NCBI GenBank assembly: GCA_016191345.1
Contig: JACPOU010000009.1
Span: 1 to 63,544, forward strand
DNA: 63,544 nt
Origin: Chloroflexota bacterium
GTDB lineage: Bacteria > Chloroflexota > Limnocylindria > Limnocylindrales > CSP1-4
Reading direction: 5' to 3'
Shown here: piece after piece, positions 42,897-51,803 of the stretch
Position numbering within the stretch: the stretch's first letter is position 1
How the letters are laid out: every line of letters begins with the position of its first letter
Program-made: the position numbers and the translations under genes
Notes under the pieces: generated by a model
Database searches by the model: none
Seen by the model: the letters and a program-made list of their open reading frames with translations, nothing else
What the model was told of the DNA's origin: nothing

Positions 42897-43817
42897 TCAG
42901 GGCACCTCGATCGTGAAGGGGATGCTCGCCCTTGAGCTGCCGTCGGTGATCAGGAATGCGTACGCGCCGCCGCCGGGGGCCGGGACCTCGAACCGGGTCA
43001 GGAGCTGGGGCAGGGTCGCGCCGGCCCCGATGACCGCCACCGACTGGCTGCGGCCGTCCTTCCGCCCGCCGACCGTCCGGCCGTCCGGGAGGCGGAGCGA
43101 CACGCTGTCGCCGGTGAACGGGAATCCGCCCGCGAAGTCCGACCGGAACGTCGCGTCGTAGCGGACCGTCAGGGCCAGCACGTCGCGTGCCAGCTCCTGG
43201 TTCCAGTCGGGCAGGTCCGCCCGGAGCTCGACGCTCGTGAGGCGGACCCGGAGCGTGCCAGCGGTCGCCGTCGACGAGAGGCCGAGCGTGACCGGTTCGA
43301 GGGTCTCGGTCTCGGCAGCACCGCGGACGATCGGGACGATCGCCTGGTGCTCCTCGGCCCGGCCCACGCGGAGGGTCGCGGTCGCGAGGTCGAACGCCGC
43401 GTCGACGTCGAACGCAATCGAAGCCGCGATCCGGCCGCCGGCCGGCACCGTCGGCAGCACCGAGTCCCGCGTGGGCTCGATCCCGCGGCCCCCGGCGGTC
43501 AGGCGGATGGGGCCTGCGAGGCCGGCGTCCGCGTCACCCCGGTTCTCGAGGGCCAGCGTCACGGTGACGGGCCCGCCCTTCGCATCGAGGCTCGCGGTCG
43601 CGGTCCCGAACCGAATCTCGAGGCCGGCGTACCAGACCGTCGTATCGAGGTAGTAGGAGGTGACGGTCGGGGTCGCGTCGGGGCTGGCGCTGGGCGTGGG
43701 CTGGGCGGATGGCGGCGCGGGATCCGCGAGGCAGCCCGCGAGGGTCGCGGCAAGGGCCAGCGCGATGACGACCGACAGACGGCGCGAGGCGGCCGTGGAC
43801 CCGCGGACTCCCCTCAT
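42897..43817 (-). CDS. Predicted secreted lipoprotein of unknown function
   Basis: 306 residues. A lipobox is clear: basic N-terminus, hydrophobic ALALAATLAGC with C29, then a Pro/Ser/Thr-rich tether. The mature part looks like two beta-sandwich repeats, each with a conserved-looking pattern of ENRGDADAG...PAGGRIAASIAFDVD and TFRSDFAGGFPFTGDSVSLRLPDG, similar in style to DUF4352/Ig-like extracellular domains. I do not recognise the family with confidence. It overlaps ftsY by 4 bp, an odd place for an exported protein. Confidence 0.7.
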   Translation of the reverse strand: MRGVRGSTAASRRLSVVIALALAATLAGCLADPAPPSAQPTPSASPDATPTVTSYYLDTTVWYAGLEIRFGTATASLDAKGGPVTVTLALENRGDADAGLAGPIRLTAGGRGIEPTRDSVLPTVPAGGRIAASIAFDVDAAFDLATATLRVGRAEEHQAIVPIVRGAAETETLEPVTLGLSSTATAGTLRVRLTSVELRADLPDWNQELARDVLALTVRYDATFRSDFAGGFPFTGDSVSLRLPDGRTVGGRKDGRSQSVAVIGAGATLPQLLTRFEVPAPGGGAYAFLITDGSSRASIPFTIEVP

Positions 43818-44743
43818 CCGTCCTCGCCGAAGAGGGCCGCGATGAACGCCTCCGGGTCGAAGGGCAGGAGGTCGTCGCGACCCTCCCCCACCCCGACGAA
43901 CCGGACCGGGACACGGAGATCGCCCTCGATCGCGAAGACGATGCCGCCCCGGGCGGTCGAATCCAGCTTGGTCAGGACGATCCCCGTCAGGCCCACGGCC
44001 TCGTGGAACGCGACGGCCTGGGCCAGCCCGTTCTGGCCGGTCGTGGCATCGAGGACGAAGAGCGTCTCGGGCCGGGCGTCGGGCAGGCGCCGGTCGATGA
44101 TCCGCCGGATCTTGCTGAGCTCGTCCATGAGGTTGCCGCGGGTGTGGAGCCGGCCGGCCGTATCGGCGATGACGACGTCGACGCCGCGGGCGATCGCCGC
44201 GTCGAGCGCGTCGAAGACCACGGCTCCGGGATCGGCGCCGGGCGCGTGGGCCACGATCTCCGCCCCGGCCCGGTCCGCCCAGATCCGGAGCTGCTCAGCA
44301 GCGGCCGCCCGGAACGTGTCCGCGGCGGCCAGGAGGACGCGCCGCCCCGCCCGCGTCTCCCGGAAGGCGAGCTTCCCGATCGTCGTCGTCTTGCCGGTCC
44401 CGTTCACCCCGACCACCAGGATGATCGTCGGATGGCCGGCGACGGCAGGCCGGAGGTCCCAGTCCGGGTCGCGCGGGGCGAGGAGTGCCGCCAGCTCGGC
44501 CCGGACGGCCGCCTCGGCGGACGGCGCGTCACGCCGGCCGCGGGCCTGCTCGACGACGCGCATCGCGAGTCCGCCGCCGACATCCCCGGCGATGAGCGCC
44601 TCCTCGACGCCGTCCCAATCCGCCTCGGCGATCGTGGTGGCGCCGAAGATCCCGCGCAGGCGGCTCATGAACCCGCCGCGGCTGCGGGCAAGACCCGCCT
44701 CGAGATCCGGGGCGGCCGGCGCGGCCTCCCGGGCGTCCGTCAT
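43814..44743 (-). CDS. ftsY: Signal recognition particle receptor FtsY
   Basis: 309 residues, N and G domains with almost no acidic A domain (N-terminal lead of only about 25 residues). Motifs: GVNGTGKTTTIGKLAF, AADTFRAAAAEQLRIWA, IADTAGRLHTRGNLMDELSKI, LTKLDSTARGGIVFAIE and VGVGEGRDDLLPFDPEAF. It docks SRP at the membrane. It is co-transcribed after smc with a 4-bp overlap. Confidence 0.97.
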   Translation of the reverse strand: MTDAREAAPAAPDLEAGLARSRGGFMSRLRGIFGATTIAEADWDGVEEALIAGDVGGGLAMRVVEQARGRRDAPSAEAAVRAELAALLAPRDPDWDLRPAVAGHPTIILVVGVNGTGKTTTIGKLAFRETRAGRRVLLAAADTFRAAAAEQLRIWADRAGAEIVAHAPGADPGAVVFDALDAAIARGVDVVIADTAGRLHTRGNLMDELSKIRRIIDRRLPDARPETLFVLDATTGQNGLAQAVAFHEAVGLTGIVLTKLDSTARGGIVFAIEGDLRVPVRFVGVGEGRDDLLPFDPEAFIAALFGEDG

Positions 44744-47700
44744 GCGAGCTCCGGGAGTGTCGCGACGGGCTCGCCGCCGGCCGCCGGGCCGCGGCCGTCC
44801 GGCCCGCCATGGCGCGCCGCCGCCCGTCGCTCGGCGATCTCGGTCGCCTCGTCGAGCCGGAGGCTGATCACGCGGCTCACGGAATCGTCACCCACGGTCA
44901 CACCGTACAACGCATCCGCGATCTCGATCGTCCCGCGGTTGTGCGTGATGACCACGAACTGGGTCGCCTCCGCGAGTTCGCGGAGGGCCGCGGTGAACCG
45001 CCCGACGTTCGCCTCGTCCAGGGCGGCGTCCACCTCGTCGAGGACGCAGAACGGGACCGGGCGCACCTCGAGCATCGCGAACAGCAGCGCCACCGCCGTC
45101 AGCGCCCGCTCGCCGCCCGAGAGCATGGCGAGGGCCTGGGGCTTCTTGCCGGGCGGCCGGGCGACGATCTCGACGCCGGTCGCCGACAGGTCCCCCGGGT
45201 CGGTCAGCGAGAGCCGCGCGAAGCCGCCCCCGAAGAGCTGCTGGAAGCGGGCGTCGAACTTGGCCTCGAGGGCCTTGAACGTCGAGCGGAACTGTTCGGA
45301 GATGAGGCCGTCGAGCTCCTCGATGAGGGCCCGCGTCTGCTCGATCGCGCTCCGCAGGTCGGCATGCTGGGCTTCGAGCTCCTCGAGGCGCCGCTTCACG
45401 GTCGCGTACTCCTCGACGGCGTACGGGTTGGCCGCCCCGAGCTCGTGGTAGCGCCGCCGGAGCGCGGCGAGGCGGCCCGGCCCTGGAACATCGGCCGGCG
45501 AGGTGGTGCGGGCCCAGGCGGCCCCGGCGGCATCGAGTGCCGCCGCGAGCGTGGCGCCCTCGTCGGCGTCGCCGGGTCCATCCCCGGCACCACCGACCGC
45601 ACCGTCACCGTCGCCGGGAGTGGCGTCGCCCGGCTGAGGGGCAGCAGCTTCGCCGGTGCCGGACAGCTCGGGCCGCCCGGCGACCGCGCGAAGGCGTCGC
45701 AGGCCGAGCGCGCCGAGGCCGGCCAGCTCGACGAGGAGCTGCTCGCGCAGCGCGTCCAGGCCGAGCCGGCCCTCGAGGTCGTGGCGCTCCTCCGTCCGCG
45801 ACCGCTCCTCGGCGGCTCGGAGCGATTCACGGGCGTGGATCGCCGATCGTTCCGCCTCCGCGAGCCGGGCCCGGTCCTCGGCGTCCGCGGCGAGCAGGGC
45901 ATCGAGAGCGCGTCGCGCATCCGCTTCCCGGACCCCCGCCTCGGCCAGGGCGGCGGCCTGCGCCGCGCGCTCGCCCGCGAGCCGCTGCTCGCGCTCGATG
46001 AGGGCCGTCGCGCCTCGATCGGCGCCGGCGATCCGGCTCTCGTCGAGTGAGATCGCGGCTTCCGCGGCCGCCCGCCGGCGCTCGATGCCCAGGCGGATCG
46101 ACTCCGATTCGGCGAGCGCGGCCGCGAGCCGGTCGCGCCGTGCCCGCAGCTCCGCGGCCCTGGCCTCCCACGTCTCCAGTGCGCTCCGGTCGGCCTGGCT
46201 CCCGGCGCCCGGTGCCGCCGGAGCGGGCTCGGCGGGAAGCGCAGCGGCGGCACGCTCCACCTCGGCCGAGAGGCGCTCGGCCTGGGCGGACTGCCAGCCG
46301 GCTTCCCGGACGAGGGCTTCCAGCCGTCGCGCGGCGACGCGTTCCGCCTCCTCGGCGGCGCGACGGACCCCGGTGGCGGCGGTCTCCCGGCTCCTCGCCT
46401 CGTCCAGCGCGACCCGCGCCGCCGCGGCGGCCGCAGCGGCCGTCGCGGCGGCCGCCCGCGCCGCCTCGGCCATCGATTCGGCGGACCGCAGCTCGCCGGC
46501 GACCTGCTCCAGCTCGGCCCGGAGGTCGAGGAGGCCCTCGCGGACGCCGAGCCGGGCGATGACCTCGCCCACGACCGCGGATCCGTCACGGGGGACCACG
46601 ATCCAGCCGGCCGGCAGCCCGGGCTGGAGGGTGAGCGCCGCAGCCAGGTCCGGAGCCCACGCGGCACGGGCCAGGAGGCGTCCCGCCGCGCCCGTCCCGT
46701 CACGCCGGATCGCGTCACGGAGGAATCCGCCGCCGGCCGCGACGACTCGCTGGCGGAACGGCTCCGGCGTCGCGTCGATGCCGGTCGAACCGTCGGCGAG
46801 GATCGCGACGCCACGCTCGCCGGCGAGCTCCTCGACGGCCTGCCGGGAGGCAAGGTAGGCGCGGCCCGCCCCCGAGAGCGCGGCATCGACCGCGGCCCGC
46901 AGAGCCGGATCCACGACGAGATCCTCGTCGACCCGCCGGCCGCCGCGCGCCCTGAGCCGGCTTGCAACCCCGCTGCCGGACTCGTCGGCGACGGCCGTGG
47001 CCCGGGCCGCGTGGCGGGTCCGGAGCGCGGCAACGGCCGACGCGGCATCGGTGGCTCGTTCGGTGGTCGACCGGAGCTCCGCGCTCCGCTCCTCGAAGGC
47101 CCGCTCCGCCGCCTCCCGGGCCACCGCGGCGGCGGCCTGCTCCGCGGCTGCGGCCTCGAGCGCCGCAGACGCCTCCGCGACGCTCGCCTCGGCGCGTCCG
47201 ACAGCTGCCACCAGGTCGACCGCGCGGGCCGACTCGGCCGTCGCCGCGCGCTGGGCCTCGGCGAGACGGCGCCGGGCGGTCTCGGCCTCCGCGGCCTGGG
47301 CCGCCGCGGCCCGCCGGACCGCGGCGAGGTCGGCATCCTGGGCCCGCGTGGCAGCCTGGAGCGCGGCGAGCTCCGCGAGGGCATCGGCCAGCGCTCGCTC
47401 CGCCTCGGAGAGCGCGGCCTCGGCCGCAGCGTCCCGGGGCGGGACGGGCTCCGCGAGGCGGCGCCTCTGCAGGGCGAGGTCGGTCTCGGCGGCCGCGCGC
47501 TCCTCGGCCAGGCGCTCGCGGTCTCGGCCGAGCGCGGCCACCTCCGTCGCCAGCTGCCCGTCGCGGAGCTGGGCCGTGGTGAGGGCCGCGCGTGCCTCGT
47601 CCGCGCGCCGCCGGAACGTCGCCGCGGAATCGGCCCGCTGGGCAAGCGCCGCCGAGATCGTGCCGGCCGCGGTCTCGGCCGCCGTCAGCGACGCCAGGGC

Positions 47701-48480
47701 GGAGTCAACCTCCGCCCTGGCCGCCCCGAGCCGTTGGGCGGTGGCCGCGATCTGGGCGGCCATCGCATGCCAGCGGGCGTGCGCGCTGTCGAGGAGCGCG
47801 GCCGCGAGGTCATCGCCGGCCGTCGCCCGCGTCGCCTGCTGCTCGGCCTGGGCGGCGAGCCGTCGGGCCTGCGGCCGGAGCTCGGCCAGGATGTCGAGGA
47901 CGCGGGCGAGGTTGACCTCGGATTCGGCGAGCTGCTCCTCCGCCCGCCGGCGGCGGCGCTCGTGGCGACGGACGCCGGCGACCTCCTCGAAGAGGGGGCG
48001 GCGCTCCTCGGGCCGCAGGGCGAGCGCCTGATCGACCATGCCCTGCCCGATGAAGAGGAACGCGTTCTCCGCGAGGTGGGCGGCATCGAGGAGGTCGACG
48101 AGGTCGCGGAGGCGCACCTTCTGCCGGTTGAGCTGGTACTCGTTCTCGCCGGACCGGTACAGTCGGCGTCCCAGCTCCACGACGCCGAAGTCGACCGGGA
48201 GGAGCGAATCGGCGTTGTCGAGGGTCAGCTGGACGTCCGCCATGCCGACCGCCGAACGGCGTTCCGAGCCGGCCCAGATGACATCCTCCGACTTCCGCGA
48301 TCGGAGGGCCCGGCCCTGCTCGCCGAGGGCCCAGCGAAGGGCGTCGGCGAGGTTGCTCTTGCCCGACCCGTTCGGCCCGACGACGGCGCTGATTCCGGGC
48401 CCGAACGTGACCATGGTCCGCTCGGCGAACGACTTGAACCCCTGGAGGCGCACCGACAGCAGGCGGGCCGGGGCGCTCAC
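44740..48480 (-). CDS. smc: Chromosome segregation ATPase SMC
   Basis: 1246 residues. N-terminal Walker A GPNGSGKSNLADALRWALGEQ (around 34-54), long Ala/Glu/Arg coiled coils, a hinge around residues 520-660 (DGSTGIDATPEPFRQRVVAAGGG falls here), a second coiled coil, and the C-terminal signature/Walker B MLSGGERALTAVALLFAMLEVRP then FCVLDEVDAALDEANV. It forms the condensin ring that compacts and segregates chromosomes with ScpAB, which are not in the window. Overlaps rnc and ftsY by 4 bp each. Confidence 0.97.
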   Translation of the reverse strand: MSAPARLLSVRLQGFKSFAERTMVTFGPGISAVVGPNGSGKSNLADALRWALGEQGRALRSRKSEDVIWAGSERRSAVGMADVQLTLDNADSLLPVDFGVVELGRRLYRSGENEYQLNRQKVRLRDLVDLLDAAHLAENAFLFIGQGMVDQALALRPEERRPLFEEVAGVRRHERRRRRAEEQLAESEVNLARVLDILAELRPQARRLAAQAEQQATRATAGDDLAAALLDSAHARWHAMAAQIAATAQRLGAARAEVDSALASLTAAETAAGTISAALAQRADSAATFRRRADEARAALTTAQLRDGQLATEVAALGRDRERLAEERAAAETDLALQRRRLAEPVPPRDAAAEAALSEAERALADALAELAALQAATRAQDADLAAVRRAAAAQAAEAETARRRLAEAQRAATAESARAVDLVAAVGRAEASVAEASAALEAAAAEQAAAAVAREAAERAFEERSAELRSTTERATDAASAVAALRTRHAARATAVADESGSGVASRLRARGGRRVDEDLVVDPALRAAVDAALSGAGRAYLASRQAVEELAGERGVAILADGSTGIDATPEPFRQRVVAAGGGFLRDAIRRDGTGAAGRLLARAAWAPDLAAALTLQPGLPAGWIVVPRDGSAVVGEVIARLGVREGLLDLRAELEQVAGELRSAESMAEAARAAAATAAAAAAAARVALDEARSRETAATGVRRAAEEAERVAARRLEALVREAGWQSAQAERLSAEVERAAAALPAEPAPAAPGAGSQADRSALETWEARAAELRARRDRLAAALAESESIRLGIERRRAAAEAAISLDESRIAGADRGATALIEREQRLAGERAAQAAALAEAGVREADARRALDALLAADAEDRARLAEAERSAIHARESLRAAEERSRTEERHDLEGRLGLDALREQLLVELAGLGALGLRRLRAVAGRPELSGTGEAAAPQPGDATPGDGDGAVGGAGDGPGDADEGATLAAALDAAGAAWARTTSPADVPGPGRLAALRRRYHELGAANPYAVEEYATVKRRLEELEAQHADLRSAIEQTRALIEELDGLISEQFRSTFKALEAKFDARFQQLFGGGFARLSLTDPGDLSATGVEIVARPPGKKPQALAMLSGGERALTAVALLFAMLEVRPVPFCVLDEVDAALDEANVGRFTAALRELAEATQFVVITHNRGTIEIADALYGVTVGDDSVSRVISLRLDEATEIAERRAAARHGGPDGRGPAAGGEPVATLPELA

Positions 48481-49256
48481 GGCCGTGATTCCGCGGGGGG
48501 CGGGTCCGCGGCGGTCGGGTCCGCGGCGGTCGGGTCCGCGGCGGTCGGGTCCGCGGCGGGCAGGCCATCTCGCTCGATCGCGATGAGCGCCTCGGCGGCG
48601 GCACTCGTCTCGGCGATCCGCCGCGACGGCCCCACGCCGGCGCCGAGCGGCCGGCCGTCGACGACGACCTCGATCCGGAAGACCTTCTCGTGGTCCGGCC
48701 CAGCGGCCTCGAGGATCCGGTACTCCGGCCGGCCGCGCGCCGCACGCTGCGTCAGCTCCTGGAGCTGGCTCTTGGGGCTCTTGAGCGCGGACACCGACAG
48801 CGCTGCCCGGATCTCCGGGCCGGCGACGCTGACGACCCAGCTCCGGGCCGGCTCCCAGCCGCGATCGAGGAGGATGGAGCCCGCGACGGCCTCGAAGCCG
48901 GAGGCGAGCAGCGACGGGCGGCGGCGGCCGCCACGCGACGCCTCGCCCTCGCCGAGGCGGAGCTCATTGCCGAGGCCGATCCGCGACGCGAGCCGGGCGA
49001 GGCCGGTGGTCGAGACGATCGCGGCCCGGCGCGAGGAGAGCAGCCCCTCGTCGTCCTCGGGATGCTGGGCGAAGAGCGCCTCGGAGATCGCGAGGTTGAT
49101 CACGGCGTCGCCGAGGAACTCCAGTCGCTCGTTATGGCCGGCTGCCTCCCCCGGGTGCTCGTGCAGCCACGAGGAATGCGTCAGTGCCTGCTCGATGAGC
49201 GCGTGGTCACCGACGGGGATTCGAAGGCGGGCGGCGAGGTCGTCGATCGGGTCCAC
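48477..49256 (-). CDS. rnc: Ribonuclease III, with Ser at one metal-ligand position
   Basis: 259 residues. RNase III domain with E43, E46 and D50 in NERLEFLGD, then the second motif LLASGFEAVAGSILLDRG, in which S119 replaces the Asp usually present (E. coli D114) while E122 (E. coli E117) is kept. The dsRNA-binding domain is at about 155-230 (SPKSQLQELTQRAARG...FRIEVVVDGRPLGAGVGPSRRIAETSAAAEAL). The C-terminus has four TAADP-like repeats encoded by a 15-bp DNA repeat. It processes rRNA precursors and structured mRNAs. Confidence 0.94.
   Translation of the reverse strand: MDPIDDLAARLRIPVGDHALIEQALTHSSWLHEHPGEAAGHNERLEFLGDAVINLAISEALFAQHPEDDEGLLSSRRAAIVSTTGLARLASRIGLGNELRLGEGEASRGGRRRPSLLASGFEAVAGSILLDRGWEPARSWVVSVAGPEIRAALSVSALKSPKSQLQELTQRAARGRPEYRILEAAGPDHEKVFRIEVVVDGRPLGAGVGPSRRIAETSAAAEALIAIERDGLPAADPTAADPTAADPTAADPPPAESRP
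48501..48560. repeat. 15-bp tandem repeat, 4 copies, coding for the RNase III tail
   Basis: CGGGTCCGCGGCGGT is repeated four times, the last with a final G. In the rnc frame it encodes ADPTA-type repeats at the C-terminus. As 15 is a multiple of three, copy-number change would keep frame, and the tail can vary freely. Confidence 0.95.
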
Positions 49257-49315
49257 GGTCCGCGAGGCTTCGGGGCCGTGGGGATCGGCGCGGGTGAGCG
49301 CGGGCCGATGAGCCC

Positions 49316-49552
49316 CTACGTGTTCCGCTCCTCGATGTAGTCGGCGGCGTCCTGGACGGTCCGGATCCGCTCGGCATCCTCGTCCGAGATCTCCATCCCG
49401 AACTCTTCCTCGAGGCTCATGATCAGCTCGACGAGGTCGAGGGAATCGGCGTTCAGGTCGTCGACGAACGAGGCCTCCGGCTTGACCTCTTCCTCGTCCA
49501 CGCCGAGCTGCTCGACGACGATCTTCTTGAGTCGCTCGTAGGTGGTGGCCAC
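49316..49552 (-). CDS. acpP: Acyl carrier protein
   Basis: 78 residues, acidic. The phosphopantetheine serine is in [21 protein letters not shown] (start of the motif at about residue 33). It carries acyl chains in fatty acid synthesis and supplies PlsX, encoded upstream in the same run. CoaD and PlsX in the neighbourhood link cofactor and product use. Confidence 0.97.
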   Translation of the reverse strand: MATTYERLKKIVVEQLGVDEEEVKPEASFVDDLNADSLDLVELIMSLEEEFGMEISDEDAERIRTVQDAADYIEERNT

Positions 49553-49583
49553 AGACTCTCTCCTCGGTCGGGCTTCAGGCGGA

Positions 49584-50051
49584 TCAGCCGCCGTTGGTAT
49601 CTCGTGCGATCCGTCCGAGCACGCCGTTCATCAGACGACGCATCGGGTCTCCGCTGTACGTTCGCGCCAGCTCGACCCACTCGGCGATCGCCACCCGGGC
49701 CGGCGTCGGCGAGTGTAGCACCTCACCAAGGGCGCAACGGAGCAGCGCACGGTCCATCCGGGCCAGCTGGACGACGGGATATTGCGGGGCGACGAGCTCG
49801 ATTCGGGCATCGATCGTGTCCCGGTGCTCGACCACGGCGGCTACGAGTTCGCGGGCGAGCTCGGCCGTACCGGGATCCGCCTCCGTCTCGGCCAGCTGCC
49901 GCTCCAGGATGGCCGCCGCGGTGCGCTGCCCGAACTCCGCCTCGAAGACGGCCGCGAGCGCCGCCCGGCGTCCCGCCCGGCGCGATCGGACGCGGTCCGA
50001 GGGCCGACCCGCCGGATGCCCCGCGGCGGTGCCGTCAGGCCCCGATGCCAT
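49584..50051 (-). CDS. nusB: Transcription antitermination factor NusB
   Basis: 155 residues from ATG 50051, inside the last codons of the Asp23 gene (17-bp overlap). [22 protein letters not shown], then a middle with [38 protein letters not shown] and the end [28 protein letters not shown], all standard. It binds boxA with S10 for rRNA antitermination. The longer frame to 50222 is a shadow of the Asp23 gene. Confidence 0.95.
   Translation of the reverse strand: MASGPDGTAAGHPAGRPSDRVRSRRAGRRAALAAVFEAEFGQRTAAAILERQLAETEADPGTAELARELVAAVVEHRDTIDARIELVAPQYPVVQLARMDRALLRCALGEVLHSPTPARVAIAEWVELARTYSGDPMRRLMNGVLGRIARDTNGG
49712..49720 (-). promoter_or_regulatory. Possible internal promoter element in nusB, upstream of acpP
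   Basis: TGCTACACT, identical to the rpsB element, lies within nusB about 160 bp before acpP. It is constrained by coding (Val-Leu-His-Ser), so coincidence is possible; it could drive acpP-rnc-smc-ftsY. Confidence 0.25.
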
Positions 50052-50349
50052 CGACCACGACCGTGACGCTCCGGAGCTCGAGGCCGAGCAGCCGTTCCAC
50101 GGCCGCGGCGACGGCGCCGCGAACCTGGCCGGCGACGCCCGGCAGGCTCGCCCCGGGCCGGGCGATGACGAACAGGCGGACATCGACGCCGTCCCGCCGG
50201 ACCCGGACCCGGACCGGCCCACCGCGGAAGAAGGCGAGGAAGGCGGGACCGCCGCGGGCGACCCGGAGCACGCCCGGGACTTCGAAGGCGGCGAGGCGGG
50301 CCATCTCGACGATGACGCCGCGCCCCACGGTCAGGGCGGGGCCGCTCAT
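50035..50349 (-). CDS. Asp23/Gls24 family protein (first copy)
   Basis: 104 residues from ATG 50349, overlapping the plsX stop as ATGA. It has the family's beta-alpha layout: VGRGVIVEMARLAAFEVPGVLRVARG, then [48 protein letters not shown]. Asp23-like proteins are membrane-associated stress or envelope factors in Firmicutes. Being upstream of nusB is common for this family. A second copy sits before fakA. Confidence 0.88.
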   Translation of the reverse strand: MSGPALTVGRGVIVEMARLAAFEVPGVLRVARGGPAFLAFFRGGPVRVRVRRDGVDVRLFVIARPGASLPGVAGQVRGAVAAAVERLLGLELRSVTVVVDGIGA

Positions 50350-51461
50350 CGGGGCTGTTCCGGATCCATCGTCACGTCCTCCGCCGCCCTGGCGGCGACC
50401 AGGCCTGCCGCATCGACACGGGCTGCGTCCTCGCGGAGGGCATCCGCGATGAGCGCCGGGACGCCGGTCCGGGCCGTTCGCGCGGCCACCTCGCAGCCGA
50501 AGCCGATCATGCGCCGCCGGGCCCGGCCGTGGGTGATGATCACGGCGCCCTTGACACCGAGGAGCGGCGAACCGCCGGCCCGTTCGTAGTCGAACACGTC
50601 CCGGATCCGGGCGATTCCGGGCCGCATGAGCAGGTATGCCAGCTTCCCGCGCAGCGAACCACCGAACTCGCCACGCCACAGGTCGAAGATGAACGTCGAG
50701 AGGCCCTCGAAGAACTTGATCACGACGTTCCCGGTCACGGCGTCGGTGACGATGACGTCCGCCAGGTCGGCCGTCAGGTCCTTGCCCTCGACATTGCCGA
50801 CGAAGCGCAGCCCCGACGCATCGAGAAGCTCCGTGGCCCGCTGGATCCGGGCGTCGCCCTTGCCCTTCTCCTCCCCGATCGACAGGAGCGCCACGCGCGG
50901 ATCGGCGAGGCCGAGGACGCGCTCGGCGAAGATCGCCCCCATCCGGGCGTACTGGGCCAGGTTCTCGGGCGTGGAATCCGGGTTCGCGCCGATGTCGAGG
51001 AGCACGAACGGCGAGCCGGACCGGATCATCTGGACGGCGAGGGCCGGCCGGTCCACGCCCGGCAGTCGCCCGATCCGGAGGACCGCGGCGGCCATCCCGG
51101 CGCCGGTGTGGCCGGCGGTGATGACGGCGTCCGCCTCGCCGTTCCGGACGAGGTCGCAGGCGACGAGGATCGAGGCGTCCTTCTTCTCCCGGAGGGCGAG
51201 GGCCGGATGCTCGTGCATCTCGATCACCTGGCTTGCGGCCACGATCGAGACGTTCGAGGGGAGCGGGCCGGCGGTCGCCGCGATCCGGACGGGATCGCCG
51301 ACGAGGAGGACGCGGTCCTCGGGGTGGGCGCGCGCGTGGTCGAGGGCGCCGGGCACGATCTCGGCGGGGCCGTGGTCCCCGCCCATCGCGTCGACGGCGA
51401 TCCGGACGGAGGGGCTCGCTCCCGCGGCCGTGATGCCGCCCGCCGCGGGCTGCTCGTTCAC
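50346..51461 (-). CDS. plsX: Phosphate acyltransferase PlsX
   Basis: 371 residues. It makes acyl-phosphate from acyl-ACP for phosphatidic acid synthesis. VRIAVDAMGGDHGPAEIVPGAL at the start, DAVITAGHTGAGMAAAVLRIGRLPGVDRPALAV, LLDIGANPDSTPENLAQYARMG, LLSIGEEKGKG and DVIVTDAVTGNVVIKFFEGL are all family motifs. It follows rpmF by 4 bp, the widespread DUF177-rpmF-plsX cluster. Confidence 0.96.
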   Translation of the reverse strand: MNEQPAAGGITAAGASPSVRIAVDAMGGDHGPAEIVPGALDHARAHPEDRVLLVGDPVRIAATAGPLPSNVSIVAASQVIEMHEHPALALREKKDASILVACDLVRNGEADAVITAGHTGAGMAAAVLRIGRLPGVDRPALAVQMIRSGSPFVLLDIGANPDSTPENLAQYARMGAIFAERVLGLADPRVALLSIGEEKGKGDARIQRATELLDASGLRFVGNVEGKDLTADLADVIVTDAVTGNVVIKFFEGLSTFIFDLWRGEFGGSLRGKLAYLLMRPGIARIRDVFDYERAGGSPLLGVKGAVIITHGRARRRMIGFGCEVAARTARTGVPALIADALREDAARVDAAGLVAARAAEDVTMDPEQPR

Positions 51462-51465
51462 CGGA

Positions 51466-51669
51466 TCAGGACGCGGGCTCGTTGTCCTTGGGGATCTTCA
51501 GCTCCAGGACCGGCCGGCCGCCGTAGTACCCACAGTTCGGGCAGGCGCGATGGGCGCGCTTCGGCTGGTGGCAGTGCGAGCAGTCCTCGAGCTGCGGGGT
51601 TTCGAGCGCGAGGTGCGCGCGGCGGTCGCCCTGGCGAGCGTGGGAGACCCTTCGCTTGGGCACGCCCAT
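51466..51669 (-). CDS. rpmF: 50S ribosomal protein L32 (zinc-ribbon form)
   Basis: 67 residues. MGVPKRRVSHARQGDRRAH is the family start. Four cysteines C30, C33, C43 and C46 form the zinc ribbon, so this is the zinc-binding paralogue. It sits between DUF177 and plsX; the 134-bp spacer upstream contains no further gene. Confidence 0.96.
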   Translation of the reverse strand: MGVPKRRVSHARQGDRRAHLALETPQLEDCSHCHQPKRAHRACPNCGYYGGRPVLELKIPKDNEPAS

Positions 51670-51803
51670 GGGTGGTGCTGCTCCTTTCGAGACCCTCGCC
51701 GTCGCGTGACGGCCCGGGTGCGCGGCGCGGTCGGCGCCCGGCGCGGTTGGCGATCAGTGCTGTCGGATGGTCCGGCCGGTGGGCTCGGGACCGATCGCGG
51801 AGT

